From Elysia chlorotica (Eukaryota; Mollusca; Gastropoda; Plakobranchidae): a DNA stretch of 64,000 nt. The notes under the pieces were generated by a model. It had not been told where the DNA came from. It ran no database searches and saw nothing but the letters and a program-made list of their open reading frames with translations. Shown one piece after another: positions 1 through 12,300 of this stretch; the first letter of the stretch is position 1, and every line of letters starts with the position of its first letter. The stretch lies in NCBI GenBank assembly GCA_003991915.1, contig RQTK01000095.1:347032-411031 (forward strand), written 5' to 3'. The position numbers and the translations under genes are program-made.

Positions 1-3000
1 AACAACAACAAACCCATAAACCAACACATGCATAATGTACGTATGGAAGTTGGAACACATAATATTAAACTGATATAAAAAAAAGGACATAATTGATTCA
101 CAGTGAGTGATTGACTAAGAAATTGTACATTTGTAATAACACATGTGGTCGATTACTAGAGTAAAATTGTATTTACTTATTAATATTATCAAATGTATTT
201 TTTCTTCCTCTAATTTATGAAAAATAAAAGTCTGTCATGCTTTGTTCCCTAATCCATTTAGGACCTTTAAGTTACTATTGGCCTTAGTACTTTAACCATA
301 TCAAAAACATAAATAAAACTAATAAAAGTAAAAAAAAATCAACTTGAATCATTTTTATGCTTCCAAGATTTCACAAAGAATATCTGCGAAAACCTGTTTC
401 AACAATATTGAACCCACATGATGCGAAAATATAAACTATAACAACCATTATGACTTTGGTGGAAGTGTATCATGAGTCGTTGTGAATTGTGTTAGGCTTG
501 TAGAGACGCCTTAGCCTATAGAAGTAAGATGTGACTGTGAGTGAAACTCTTTTCAGAGGCTGTATCTCTAGTCAGTCTTGGAGTGTCTTTTGTCTTGGGT
601 AGATCAACATCTAGATCTACCTTGGGATACGGGGTTGCCTTGGCTGTTCATGGAGCATAGATCTAGACCATTACTTCCTAGTTGTACTACTACAGGTCTA
701 CCTCTGCTGCTACTTCTTGTGCTCAAGGCGCCTGAATACAACATTGGTGTCAGAAGTGAAGAACCAGTTGTTTGGATTGAATTTAGACGAGATTTGTCAT
801 TGATATGGATTTCTAGATTAGATATATCTAGATTTGTTTATCTGCAGTCATCTTAGTTACAGCAAGTGTTTAGTAGCTTAATTAAAATGAATATGAAGGG
901 AGGTAAGCTGTTATATTTTGGTGACTGGGAAAAATGTATATCGTCATGCTAGATACGCTGACAGATTTAGCTGTTAATTTTAATAATTTCGAAGAAGATT
1001 TATTATGTCTCTGAAAGTTGAGGAAAATAATTTACCTTTCATTATGTCTGTCTACTAATATCAGAGTTTCAGGGATAGAATCGGTCCTCAAATGCTTAGA
1101 GATTATCAGGGAGGCCAAGGGTATGTGCATTCTTCAGGGGTTAGGGACACTAATCTGATTATGATGATTGGGAGTGGTATCGTCAGGGAAGGGATGAAGA
1201 CAATTCATGCGAGACGGATTAGAATCATAGATATGTTCATCACAGATCATAACTTTGGGTCGGAAGAGGGTAGGTCAAGGTTCCAAAATTATGCAGGGAG
1301 CAAAGACCTCGAGGCTATGGTCCAGCTGTTTGGGCAGTTACTTGGGGATAGAGAGTACCCTTGAGACACTAAGTAAGACTGTGTCGAGTTACGTGCAGGA
1401 GGCGAAAGGTGAAATGGACAGAATGGAGATTATAAATAATGGAGAATGAAATTACTTTAAGGCGCAAGTTGCCATAGAGGGTAGACAACAGATTTTGGAG
1501 AATAAGTTTTAAAGTTAATATGAGAGGGACAGTCAAGGGTCAGCGTCTTCTGGTCTGTATGCTTGTGAATGGAGTAAATGTTGTTGTAGAGGGTAGTGGA
1601 TTGAGGTGTCCCTAAAACAGCAACAAAGGAAAAGAAGCAAAGGATAAATCGGCCTTAAAGTCTATTTTTTACTTGGAAACCTGTCTCTAAGTTGAATGGC
1701 CTCAATCTGTTTATAAAAAAAGTTTAACCCAGGAAGAGACTAATAAATATTAAAATACATGTAAGTACAATCTCTTCAGGTCAAAGTCTAATAACGATAA
1801 CTCCCTCCTAAAGTTGAGTGGAAACTTTTTAGTTTGGGGTGGGGATAAGCTGCTCGTCAATTGTCAGAAATATTTCTGCAAAAACACTCTTGCCATGATG
1901 CTGATTATGATTTTGACTTTATGAAGTGAACTTTAAAAAAAAAAGGAATGGCATCTCCTTCAACAAAAAAATAAGACAATGCAGTATGTACTGTTAATTA
2001 ATTCAAACCGACAAAAAAACAACAACAAACCCATAAACCAACACATGCATAATGTACGTATGGAAGTTGGAACACATAATATTAAACTGATATAAAAAAA
2101 AGGACATAATTGATTCACAGTGAGTGATTGACTAAGAAATTGTACATTTGTAATAACACATGTGGTCGATTACTAGAGTAAAATTGTATTTACTTATTAA
2201 TATTATCAAATGTATTTTTTCTTCCTCTAATTTATGAAAAATAAAAGTCTGTTATGCTTTGTTCCCTAATCCATTTAGGACATTTAAGTTACTATTGGCC
2301 TTGGTACTTTAACCATATCAAAAACATAAATAAAACTAATAAAAGTAAAAAAAATCAACTTGAATCATTTTTATGCTTCCAAGATTTCACAAAGAATATC
2401 TGCGAAAACCTGTTTCAACAATATTGAACCCACATGATGCGAAAATATAAACTATAACAACCATTATGACTTTGGTGGAAGTGTATCATGAGTCGTTGTG
2501 AATTGTGTTAGGCTTGTAGAGACGCCTTAGCCTATAGAAGTAAGATGTGACTGTGAGTGAAACTCTTTTCAGAGGCTGTATCTCTAGTCAGTCTTGGAGT
2601 GTCTTTTGTCTTAAGTAGATCAACATCTAGATCTACCTTGGGATACAGGGTTGCCTTGGCTGTTCATGGAGCATAGATCTAGAACATTACTTCCTAGTTG
2701 TACTACTACAGGTCTACCTCTGCTGCTACTTCTTGTGCTCAAGGCGCCTGAATACAACATTGATGTCAGAAGTGAAGAACCAGTTGTTTGGATAGAATTT
2801 AGACGAGATTTGTCATTGATATGGATTTCTAGATTAGATATATCTAGATTTGTTTATCTGCAGTCAGCTTAGTTACAGCAAGTGTTTAGTAGCTTAATTA
2901 AAATGAATATGAAGGGAGGTAAGCTGTTATATTTTGGCGACTAGGACTAGATCTAAATGGTGAAACTTATTCCCAGATCAATTTGGAATCCAAGAGCAGT

Positions 3001-3235
3001 TTATTGTTTGCCTCATGAAGAGAACTTAGTTGCGTATGACCCTTGAGACACTAAGTAAGACTGTGTTAAGTGCAGGAGGCGAAAGGTGAAATGGACAGAA
3101 TGGAGATTATAAATAATGGAGAATGAAATTACTTTAAGGCGCAAGTTGCCATAGAGGGTAGACAACAGATTTTGGAGAATAAGTTTTAGATATGTTTATC
3201 AGAAAAACATTTAAACCGGGAAGAGATCAATAAAT
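1..3235 (+). mobile_element. Fossil LTR retrotransposon, two head-to-tail copies
   Basis: A unit of about 2,017 bp repeats head to tail: the text at 11-20 returns at about 2028, and similarity continues to about 3235. The first copy begins before the window and the second is shorter inside. Each copy has an LTR-like 3' end closing in CA, followed after one base by a tRNA-Leu-type primer binding site. A short gag-like frame remains near 1.1-1.36 kb, but I see no complete gag or pol. It is a broken fossil with many breaks. The copies are nearly identical, so the duplication is recent relative to the element. The family is probably Gypsy-like because of the primer type, but this is unresolved. 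Confidence 0.6.
745..758 (+). other. Primer-binding-site-like motif (tRNA-Leu type) of the LTR fossil
   Basis: TGGTGTCAGAAGTG follows the LTR-like end ...ACAACA by one base. It matches the complement of tRNA-Leu 3' ends as used by many Gypsy-type elements. The equivalent place in the second copy is near 2761. Confidence 0.5.
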
Positions 3236-3987
3236 ATTAAAATAAGTACAGGTCAAAGTCTAATAACGATAACTCCCTCCTAAAGTTAAGTGGAAACTTT
3301 TTAGTTGAGGAGTGGGGAGGGTTAATGGGGGAGGGCGTGTATTTAGAGTGTTGGACTTGAGCTGGCTCAAGAAGATGGAAGTGTGGACCCAAATTGGATG
3401 TCAATGTTATAACAAAACAGATCGATCCCTCCAATCTTGTTACTAAGAGTAAGAGGGTTGGAAAATGATGATAGGCGATGTAGACTCAAATTAGGAAGGC
3501 CATTGATGGGTATAAAATTAAAAGCTGGAGCAGAGAATATAAAATGGGTGTTGGAATCATCATGTAGCTTCTTTATACTAGAAGGAGTTCTTAGAAGAAA
3601 GGGATATCGCAGCACCCTCAGGGGGCATTAGAAGGTTCAAGGAGGGGACTCCAGTGAGTTCTCTGGGGTGCAGGCCCAATTGGTCCCAGTACTAGAAGCA
3701 TGAGGATGCCCGTGGGGGTTCGCTCCTGTGAGTTTACGGGGACGCTGGTACAAGCTGGACCCACAAGGTCTCACTAGGATGCAGACAGGTGTGAGAGAAA
3801 CCAAAGTGATTGTTCGAGTGGTGTGAAAGTGGCGTGAATGTTACAGGCTATGAAAAAGTATTCAAGAGGTAGGCTCCGGTGCTTTCACCAGGATGCCGAG
3901 GGCAAGCGGGAGGTCGGGATGGTTTGGGGAAACCAGAGGTTTACCGTGTTGGGCTTGCCTGGGAGAAGTGTGATGTCAGTGAGTTGG

Positions 3988-4096
3988 GTTGTGAGTGAAA
4001 CTCTTTTCAGGGTCTGTAGATCTAGTCAGTCTCTGACTGTCTTTTGTCTTGAGTGGATCAAGAGCTACCTTGGGATACGGTATTGCCTTCGCTGCT
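3988..4096 (+). mobile_element. Older LTR fragment of the same family
   Basis: This stretch resembles the 3' part of the LTR-like sequence at about 540-640 and 2555-2660, including GTGAGTGAAACTCTTTTCAG and the later CTACCTTGGGATACGG. It is more diverged than the two tandem copies and carries no internal region, so it is probably an older solo remnant. Confidence 0.5.
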
Positions 4097-4109
4097 GGAA
4101 GCCGTGAAT

Positions 4110-7100
4110 GGCACAGATTGTTAATGCAGTTAATAATTAACCTTTAACCACTTAACTGCAATATGGACGAATTCGTGCACTTTTTGAAGGCCTTTTATAT
4201 TTCATTGTGAGATTGCCAAAATTCTGACAAGTTTCATGTTTGCTGTTTTCATACATGAGAGAAATTTTCTTCTCTCACTTTGTTATGATCTTGGAAGCCA
4301 CAATGGATGCAGACCGTGATTTTGACGTTGATTTTGATAACTATGAGAAATCAGATTCTGAAGGTTCTTCTACTGGTTTTATATAGTAGATAACACTGCC
4401 CATTGCAATTTTAATGGACAAGTTAATGTATTTAGATGTATTTTGTGTGTTATGAAAATATTTGCCCTTAAACTTGCCCAAATCCGGAATAAAAAGAAAA
4501 AAGGGGTTTAAAAACAAAAACAAAAAGCTGGAGGACGCAGTCCCCTAGCGCAAAATTGTTAAGGAAGAAAATTGTAAAAATTGCGTATTTAACCGTCTGG
4601 AAAAATCCAACATTATTTCACATACATATTAAATATTATAAGTCAAGGTCATATGAGGGTCAAAAACATCTTTGTGGGCAAATTCATTGTCAGATTTGTT
4701 CATAACACTCAAAAATACCCCCAAAAATCCACATTTACTTGTTCATGGGCACATTTACTGCTAGTGTGTACTAGTGCTAGACCTAGATCTAGATTTGATT
4801 GGGGGGTGTGGCACTATCTTCACTCAATGCTAATGATATTAAGTCATGCCTAAAGCTGCATGAGCAGTTTGCAAAGTAACAGTATTTAACAGAGGTTTTA
4901 AACTCTAAGTGGCATAGTTAAAGAAATGTAAAACTGAAAAAAAAACACAACTGAGAATAACCTTAAACGTAGCACATTAATTTTTAAAAAAAAATCATAT
5001 TTTTACATATCAGACAATAATGTTCGCGGTGAACTTGTATCCATGTTCATCTGCCAGTTTATGCTTGGGAATCTGTAACAGGATGAATCTGCAAATGAAA
5101 AGATTTGTAAAAGCTCAATGAAATAGACAACATACCTAGTATAGTAGTAACAATATGGCAAAAAGATGTACATGATTATCTGTCCCCAAGTTTTTTTGCA
5201 GATGCAAATGGCAAATTTGCGACCGCAAATTTCGCCCTTGTCCGCACAAAATCGCAAATTGTAAAAAAAAATGTAAACTGAAAAATGAAAAGCTCCGAAA
5301 ATTTAATTGAAAAAACTGGACGTAGCTAGACTTCTGTCTAATGTACAACTTCACAACAGGCAATGAACACAAACCAAATGAGCTGGATGCATACATGTTT
5401 GATTGACAGTCACTAGAAAAGAAAAACTCAAATAGTTCTCCAAACTTCTTTTCTTTATATCTATTTATCTATCTATCCCTCTGTATCTCTATTGCCTGCC
5501 AGCTATTTTTAAATTCCTCATGTTTCTCTCCAGGATCCGTTTTCTTTTTTCTTTCTCTCTCTCTCTTTCTAATTCGCCAGTTTTCATCTCTCTCTCTTCT
5601 TTCCTAGTAATAGTATCCCTGCTTATATCTCCTCGAGTTTTTTCTCTTTACCCTGCCTTTTGCTGACCTGTCTTCCTGTTTTCTTCCTTCTTCATTTTCT
5701 CTCTTTATCCCTCTCCCTCTTTCCCTATTTGTGCTTGAAAGGTAAAGGTCATCACAGTCTAAGAATGAGATTTGTTCATAAAGGGCACAATAATAATATT
5801 TTTCACTTTTTCAGTAGTTCAGTCTCCAATGTAGGATTGTATTTGCCTTGCTTCGTACAACTAAAGACTAGATATCAATCTATGTTTCAAACTATTCAAA
5901 ATTTACTTTGTGGTCTAACTCTGCTGCTCAATCCCCTGGAAGGTGTTCTTACTTTCCTCTGAAAGGTCATGTTCAACACTGACACAGATGGGGATGATTG
6001 TGGACTTTCACTTCCTTTAGCAATCTGAAACAAAACCAGAACCTTTATTGTACTAAAAATAGGCATGTAAATTGAAATTTTTCTTTAACTTGCAAGCAAT
6101 ATATTCTTCGTAACACTAACCAATGAGCTACATTCAGACTTTGGAATTTTTTCCTTACCGTATGATTACTTTACTATGCTTTTGAAAATCAACATTTTTG
6201 TACTCCTGGTCCAGCCATTTTATATAAAAGACCAGTTGAATTGAGTTGGTTTAACGTCCAATGTCAGCACTATATAGGCTGTATTGTGGATGGCCCCAAG
6301 ACTGACACACACAAGACAGGGCTGGGAAACCATGAATTCTGTCTCTACTGGTCACATTGAACTGACAATGACCCAACCAGTAGGGGACAAAATCGTCAGG
6401 GCTCAAACCACGAACCTCCTGCGTCAGAAGCCAATGTTCTACCCCAGGGCCCCAGGCCCCCCATAAAAAGACCATCAATGCACAATAGTCCACACACGTA
6501 TTGTTACTGTTGTTGATTCTCTTGATAATCTTTGATCATTACTGCCTTACGATAGCTCCGTCTGTCGTGGCCTGTTCTCTCAAATAGACAGTGTGATACT
6601 AGGCAGGTGTAAAAAAATCTGGTCTGCTTTTTTGCTGGAAATTCGTGGGATGCAGATCTAATTAAGTGTTAATATTATTAGCGCTGCGTTAGTAGTGGCG
6701 TAAAGATAGCTCAGTCTCCAGTGCTAGGGACAGAGGAGCAGGACACCTCAAAGGCTCAAATCTTTGGGGTTGCCGCTCTTTTTCCACCCACCCCATTTTT
6801 TCAGCCCACCTCTGTAGGAAACCTATGGGACATCACATTTATTTGAAGATGGCATTTTAGCAATATTAAGGCGCCAGATGTCTCTAGCATTAGTGCTCTG
6901 GATTGACAAGCAGGATGTCAAATGTTTGGATCCTCAGCTGAGTGATATTTCCATTTCTGTATTGTAAAACTTTCAATTGGGGCTACAAGGGTTCTTAACG
7001 CATAACCCTTTCAGTCAAGAGACACACAGGAGGAATGTTGTTCCATATAAAAAGGATTTGAACTGAAACATACCACACCCACAGCTATTTAAAATTAAAT

Positions 7101-7744
7101 AAGTTTCATTGCAATCACCTGCAGGAAAGAAAGTAACAACTGACTTCTCCTTTATTCCCCCACACAATTAGTAATAAAGGATTATTAAAAAGCAGAAACA
7201 AACAAGATAGTGAAATCAACCAACTTCTCAGCGCAATAGAAATATATAGTTTTATGAACTTATAACTAGAAATAATGAAAAAAAATGTATATTTGTGATA
7301 ACAGCGCAACACTCAGAGCCAGACTGGCCATCTAGCCGTCAGGCAGACTTCAAAGCGTCGCATGGGTTAAAGGTGAGCAAAAGACAAATTAGACCATATA
7401 AACTTATTGTATAATTTGAGAGCTTTTTATTTACCCCACTTTTTTTCTTCTAAAACTCATGATCAAAGCTAAAACTTTAAAACAACTTACAAAAAGCTTG
7501 AAGTAAAAATGTCCTACCTTTGGAGTTGCGGGTGGGCCAATTATTTTTTCTTTGCCAGTAAAAAATCTAGATCAAAATAAAGGCATAGCTTGATGTTCAT
7601 CATCATGAATAATAACATAAATTTAAAATTCTGTTAACCTGAAGGCACAAACCAATACAGGTTCCTTCATAACTTAAGAAAAGTTTTTCAAGTAGCTTCA
7701 CTTCCAGTTTATATGCTATCAATATATAGCCTGAAAATTACTCA
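4110..7744. other. Intergenic, no gene seen
   Basis: This is AT-rich sequence with short CT-rich stretches near 5.45-5.72 kb. Apart from the SINE at 6240-6463 I find no exon-like reading frame with splice sites, no RNA gene and no recognisable transposon coding region. Confidence 0.6.
6240..6463 (-). mobile_element. tRNA-derived SINE, near full length
   Basis: On the minus strand it starts with a tRNA-like head containing TGGGGTAGAACATTGG (A-box-like) and GTTTGAGCCC (B-box-like). A central body, which on the plus strand contains CCAAGACTGACACACAC, follows, and the element ends in a TTGGACGTTAAACCAACTCAA tail. The body and tail recur at 20.1, 21.0, 26.4, 36.6 and 60.9 kb, which shows an interspersed family. 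Confidence 0.75.
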
Positions 7745-7764
7745 TGATCTTGGAAAGAAGATAA

Positions 7765-7770
7765 TTTATT
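7765..7770 (-). promoter_or_regulatory. AATAAA poly(A) signal of the coiled-coil gene
   Basis: This is the first AATAAA on the minus strand after the stop codon at 8361. It implies a 3' UTR of about 600 bases. The assignment depends on the stop at 8361 being the true end. Confidence 0.5.
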
Positions 7771-8360
7771 AGAAAAAAAGGGCCCAACTAGTAAGGAGAA
7801 TAGGCAATTAATTGTGACTCTGGTGACTATAGAAGTTGACACACAGTGTGTCCAGTAAACTTCACTGCACCTTCAGGCATCTCACACAACTTAGTATTAA
7901 AGATGGCTAGCAAATTAAAAGAGTAACCTTCAAAGTTGTGGTTACACAATTAGAATGGTTAAATCCAATCATAACGGTAAACCTGTTCTCATATTAAAAC
8001 ACAGTTGAAAGAAAGAAAAACAACAACCCATAACATATATGCAAACAAAAAAAGAGGGGGGGATTCTATAGCAGCATAGATGAGCATGTAGATTCAATAT
8101 AAACTATCACTGAATTTGTCTATTTTGTTCATTTGAGATAAAATATAAAACTATAGCAGTGAATATACAACAGTTGCCCTATGGGACCCTTCAGGGGAAC
8201 CTAGGAGACGTTAAATCCGGAGAGAGGGAGACAGAGCTTAACTCTCTCTCTCTCTCCCTCGCTCTATAGAGAATAGTGAATGTACAGTCTGTGTTTAGTG
8301 TGGGATAGACTTATTCTGCTTCATTTCAAAAAAGTAACTTTGAGTGAGCTTTACCTACAC

Positions 8361-9273
8361 TTACCCCGACTTAGACCTTGTCTGGGGTCTTGCAAAAACA
8401 GCTGGTGTGCATCCCTTCACCAGTGGGTTGGCAGGATAATCCTTAGGATCCGGCTCATCAAAACTGTATGGATCAAATGCTTCTGTAGCCTTTGAATTCT
8501 TGTATCTCTCTTGGGCTTTGAGCCCTTGGCTTGTGAGGTTTGTTTTCTCTGACTTGTAATCTTGATTGTTGTATGGTCCGGATGCTTGTCGAGATGGTTC
8601 AGAATAAGTATTCTGCAATGCGGTTCTCTGAGACCTGCTGCTTTTTGGCAGTGGGGACTTATTGAACGCTGGGAGACCCTCAATTGCACACTTCTTATGG
8701 CTGCTGGATTTCTTCTTCTTAGAGTATGCACAGCGCTTTCTCTTCTTGCCTTTAGCCTTAGTCATAGAGGGAGACATGATTTGACTGCCAGCTTTGTTTT
8801 CTTTGCCTGTGAAAGTTTGACCCGCAGTGGATTGTTTTTGAGGCACCACCACAGCACATGGGGAGGGCCCCATTTTATATGGGAAACGCTGCTCTGCCTG
8901 TCTAAATGGACTTACAAATGGCGCAACTACGAGCGATGCTGAATTCTGTAGACTGTTTCTGTCACCAGAGTAGCTGTTTCTGTCTATGTGAGCACCATTA
9001 TACGCAGTGCGTTGGATGCTTGACACATTTCCATTGTTAACCACTTTTCTTGACAAAACGTTCGGGTCAGCTTGAGGATAGCCAGGCATCATATATGGAT
9101 TGCTTCTTCCTGTCTGAGGTGGAACATTTTTGTTGGGATGTTGATGGATATTTATGGCAGAAATGGCTCTGGTAATTTCATCTCTCTTTTTTATACCATC
9201 AGACGTACCTGATTGGTAGTACAGATTGTTACAACTAGAATGGCTATTAGGTGGTCTTGCGATCTCATCAAAA
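8361..9273 (-). CDS. Coiled-coil gene, last exon
   Basis: The acceptor TTTCTCATAG leads into SFDEIARPPNSHSSCNN and 303 further codons of low-complexity, Ser/Asn/Pro-rich sequence. A basic cluster and the ending FDPYSFDEPDPKDYPANP follow. The TAA stop sits inside GGGGTAAGTG, which is also a good splice donor, so a longer isoform cannot be excluded. Confidence 0.8.
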
Positions 9274-9363
9274 CTATGAGAAAAAGAAATTAAGGAAAAG
9301 GTTTGTTATTTTTGTACAATGATTTTTTTTTAAATTCTTAAATACGTTAAGATACTGAGAAAG

Positions 9364-9397
<34 letters not shown>

Positions 9398-12300
9398 CAT
9401 AATTATTCAAGATAACAATAATATTGATAATAATAATAATAATATTAATGAAATTGTGATATATGTCTAAGGGGTACACTTCAAATACACTCTCTTTGAA
9501 AAGGTAAATTAGTTAATTTAATATTACTAAGATCATTTTACTCCTAAGTTGGCATTTACACAGGGACAACCACAGGACCAGAATGTTACATACTTCTAAG
9601 CACCGTGTAAGTGTCGAATAAATTTAGTGGTTATTTGATGAGGACAGCCAAAAGATAATACATATAAGTCCTTTTTTTTTTTTTTTTTTTTTTTAGTTGA
9701 ATTTGTTAAATCTGAATTTACATTCATTTGTATTCCGCAAAATTTTAGTGCAGTTTGATACTACATATACATAAGCATTTTTCTGTTCAACATAAAAAAG
9801 CATGAAAATTAATTTGCCTATATGACAGTGCAGCATATTATGTAAAATTTACTAATTATAAAGCTAGAAACTGCTCACACAACTATCCCATGTGTTCACC
9901 TTTCTGACATTTTTATCTGGCTACAACATGGGCTATGACAGTTAATGATGCCCGGTCGTAAACCTGACAAAGTCCAACAGGATAAAAAAAATTTGAGTGT
10001 AAACATTGCATCATTAAAAAAGACAACAACAGCTGAATACAAATTGTCACCACAGTCAAAATATTCACTAATTGACAACATTACCATTTCATATAGTGCT
10101 GTTACCTTCTTAGGTGCCCAGAGCTATTGCTTCTCCGCTGCAAAAATAAGTCTTCAGTGATGGTCCCAGCACTTTTCACTTGCTTTTTTAATCCATCCTG
10201 TTCCTTGTTGGCCTTTACCTTCATTTCAATGTTCTGATCCAAAAAATGTAACAGATCTGTGAAACCTTTCCTGTGAAAACATGAGGCCAAAATCAAATGT
10301 AAGTAAACTTCATCAGCATGAATTGACAAAATCCAATGATCCAAATTAGTTATATAAACAATTTCTTTTGTGAAGGTCCTTCTGTTCCTCAGTTACTCAA
10401 TCCTCTGCTGGATTCTCAGATTCAGACTCCAGAAAATTATGATTTGCCAGTTTGGAATGGATCTTCATTTTGGTTCATTTGCTAAAAATTCGGACCAAGA
10501 GTAAGGTTGGCTAAAGGGTGTGAACAGGTTTCTTTGACATCTAAATTAATTTGGTGACAAAGAACTTGTTCTTGTTTCCTCATCCACCCCTTGTAAGCTT
10601 TATTTCTTTGACCTATGTTAGCTTTATTTCACCACCATTTGCCATTTAGTTTAACTCCTTCTTTGTTACTGAGAGGTATGAATGATGCAGATCATTTCTA
10701 GATAAACAAATGAAGAGTCCTAAGCCATGGTGGTTTAACGAATTAAGCCCCATAATCCCTCACTGACCGTAGTGAATTTTCCAAAGTGGCAGCCCACTTG
10801 TCGAGATCCTGTCTCTGGAGGCAGTCAGATGTAACAGCCTGACAAACATCATTGGAGTGGGTTTCAATGAGCTGCTTGATCTTCGCACAGCTTTCTTTTT
10901 GCTGAGAGATCATTTTGGATTCTATCTTTTGGACAAGTTTTGAAACATCGGTACTGATTCTTAGAGAAGAATTAAAAGAAAAAAAAAGTGTTATTTCAAG
11001 TTGAATTAAATATTGCAATTTTCATTTCAAACGCTTACACATTAATTTGTGGTAGTCAAACACGTATAGCAGAACTTTTTGGTTACTTTTAGTGTATGTC
11101 TCAACTTGTTTGAGTAGTTTTAAACCAGTTTGAAATTTTAACTTTCACAGCACGCAATGTTTTTGAAACTTTTCTTATCTATTCTATTTAGTTATACATT
11201 ATTGTCTTACTTTGACATTCAATGTATTTTTCTTTCACTGTATAACTTTTTTCCCCCACCTCCCTTCCTCATTTTTCCTACACATCCTCCTTGCACTACT
11301 TCATTGTAATCCTCCCACCCCACCCCCCTAAAAAAAAAGAAGAGACAACAAACCCACAATAGAACTACAAAGAAAAAAGCTGCTTCAAAGATGCAGTACA
11401 GAAGGTAGATTTCGATCCATGAGCATAAAGTTTTCGAACAACTTAGGTTAATAACAACTGACACATTCACCTTTTTTCAGAGTCCTTCATCCCATTCTTG
11501 AGAGACTTGCATAGAGATTCATTCTCTTTTTGCTGAGAGTGGATATTATTCAAACAATCTGCAAGAATTTCACTTTGTTTCTCATTGTTTCCTTTCACTA
11601 CTGCTTCAAATTGCTGAGAGAAGTAAATGTAAATAATAAGCACAAAGTAAACACACAAATTATAAAACTATTTACTAAACACATTTGCTATAAGTGTCTT
11701 ATTAGTTTGCAAATTGGAGAAAGTAAAAAAATAAACAAAAAGAAATTTACTGTTTCCCATGACCCCTCACTTGTTGAGCACACTTGTGTGCTATTACGTC
11801 ACAACATCCTCTCACTACACTGCGCATCCCCAATTTTAAAACAAAAAGAATCAAATCTTTAATCTTCTTTACAATTTTTCACACAGAAAAAAACTGTTTT
11901 GAAATGCGCACACATGACATGAGCCATGGTCTATGACATGTGAAAAGTGTGACAGTACACTATAACGGAAAATTTACTTATTATACCACAGGAATGACAA
12001 AGCTGTAAAAATAAATTGAAAAGCCTGTCAATAAAATATAACTTGAGCCACACACCCAGTGCATAACAGACCGCACAGTTTATTTCAATTTTCACCCAAC
12101 AGACTTTAGTGTCGACAAATATAGAAAGCTTTGGTTAAAAAATGTATAGAAGTCAATTTTCATATTATTTTCTGAACTCATATATTATATATATTTCCAC
12201 CTACTGTCTTTTCGTGTGATCCTGCGCTGAAAAATACCTACACCCTATAATATTGTTGAGAAGTTCAAATCTACAATCTTAACATGGCTGCTTTTTTAGA

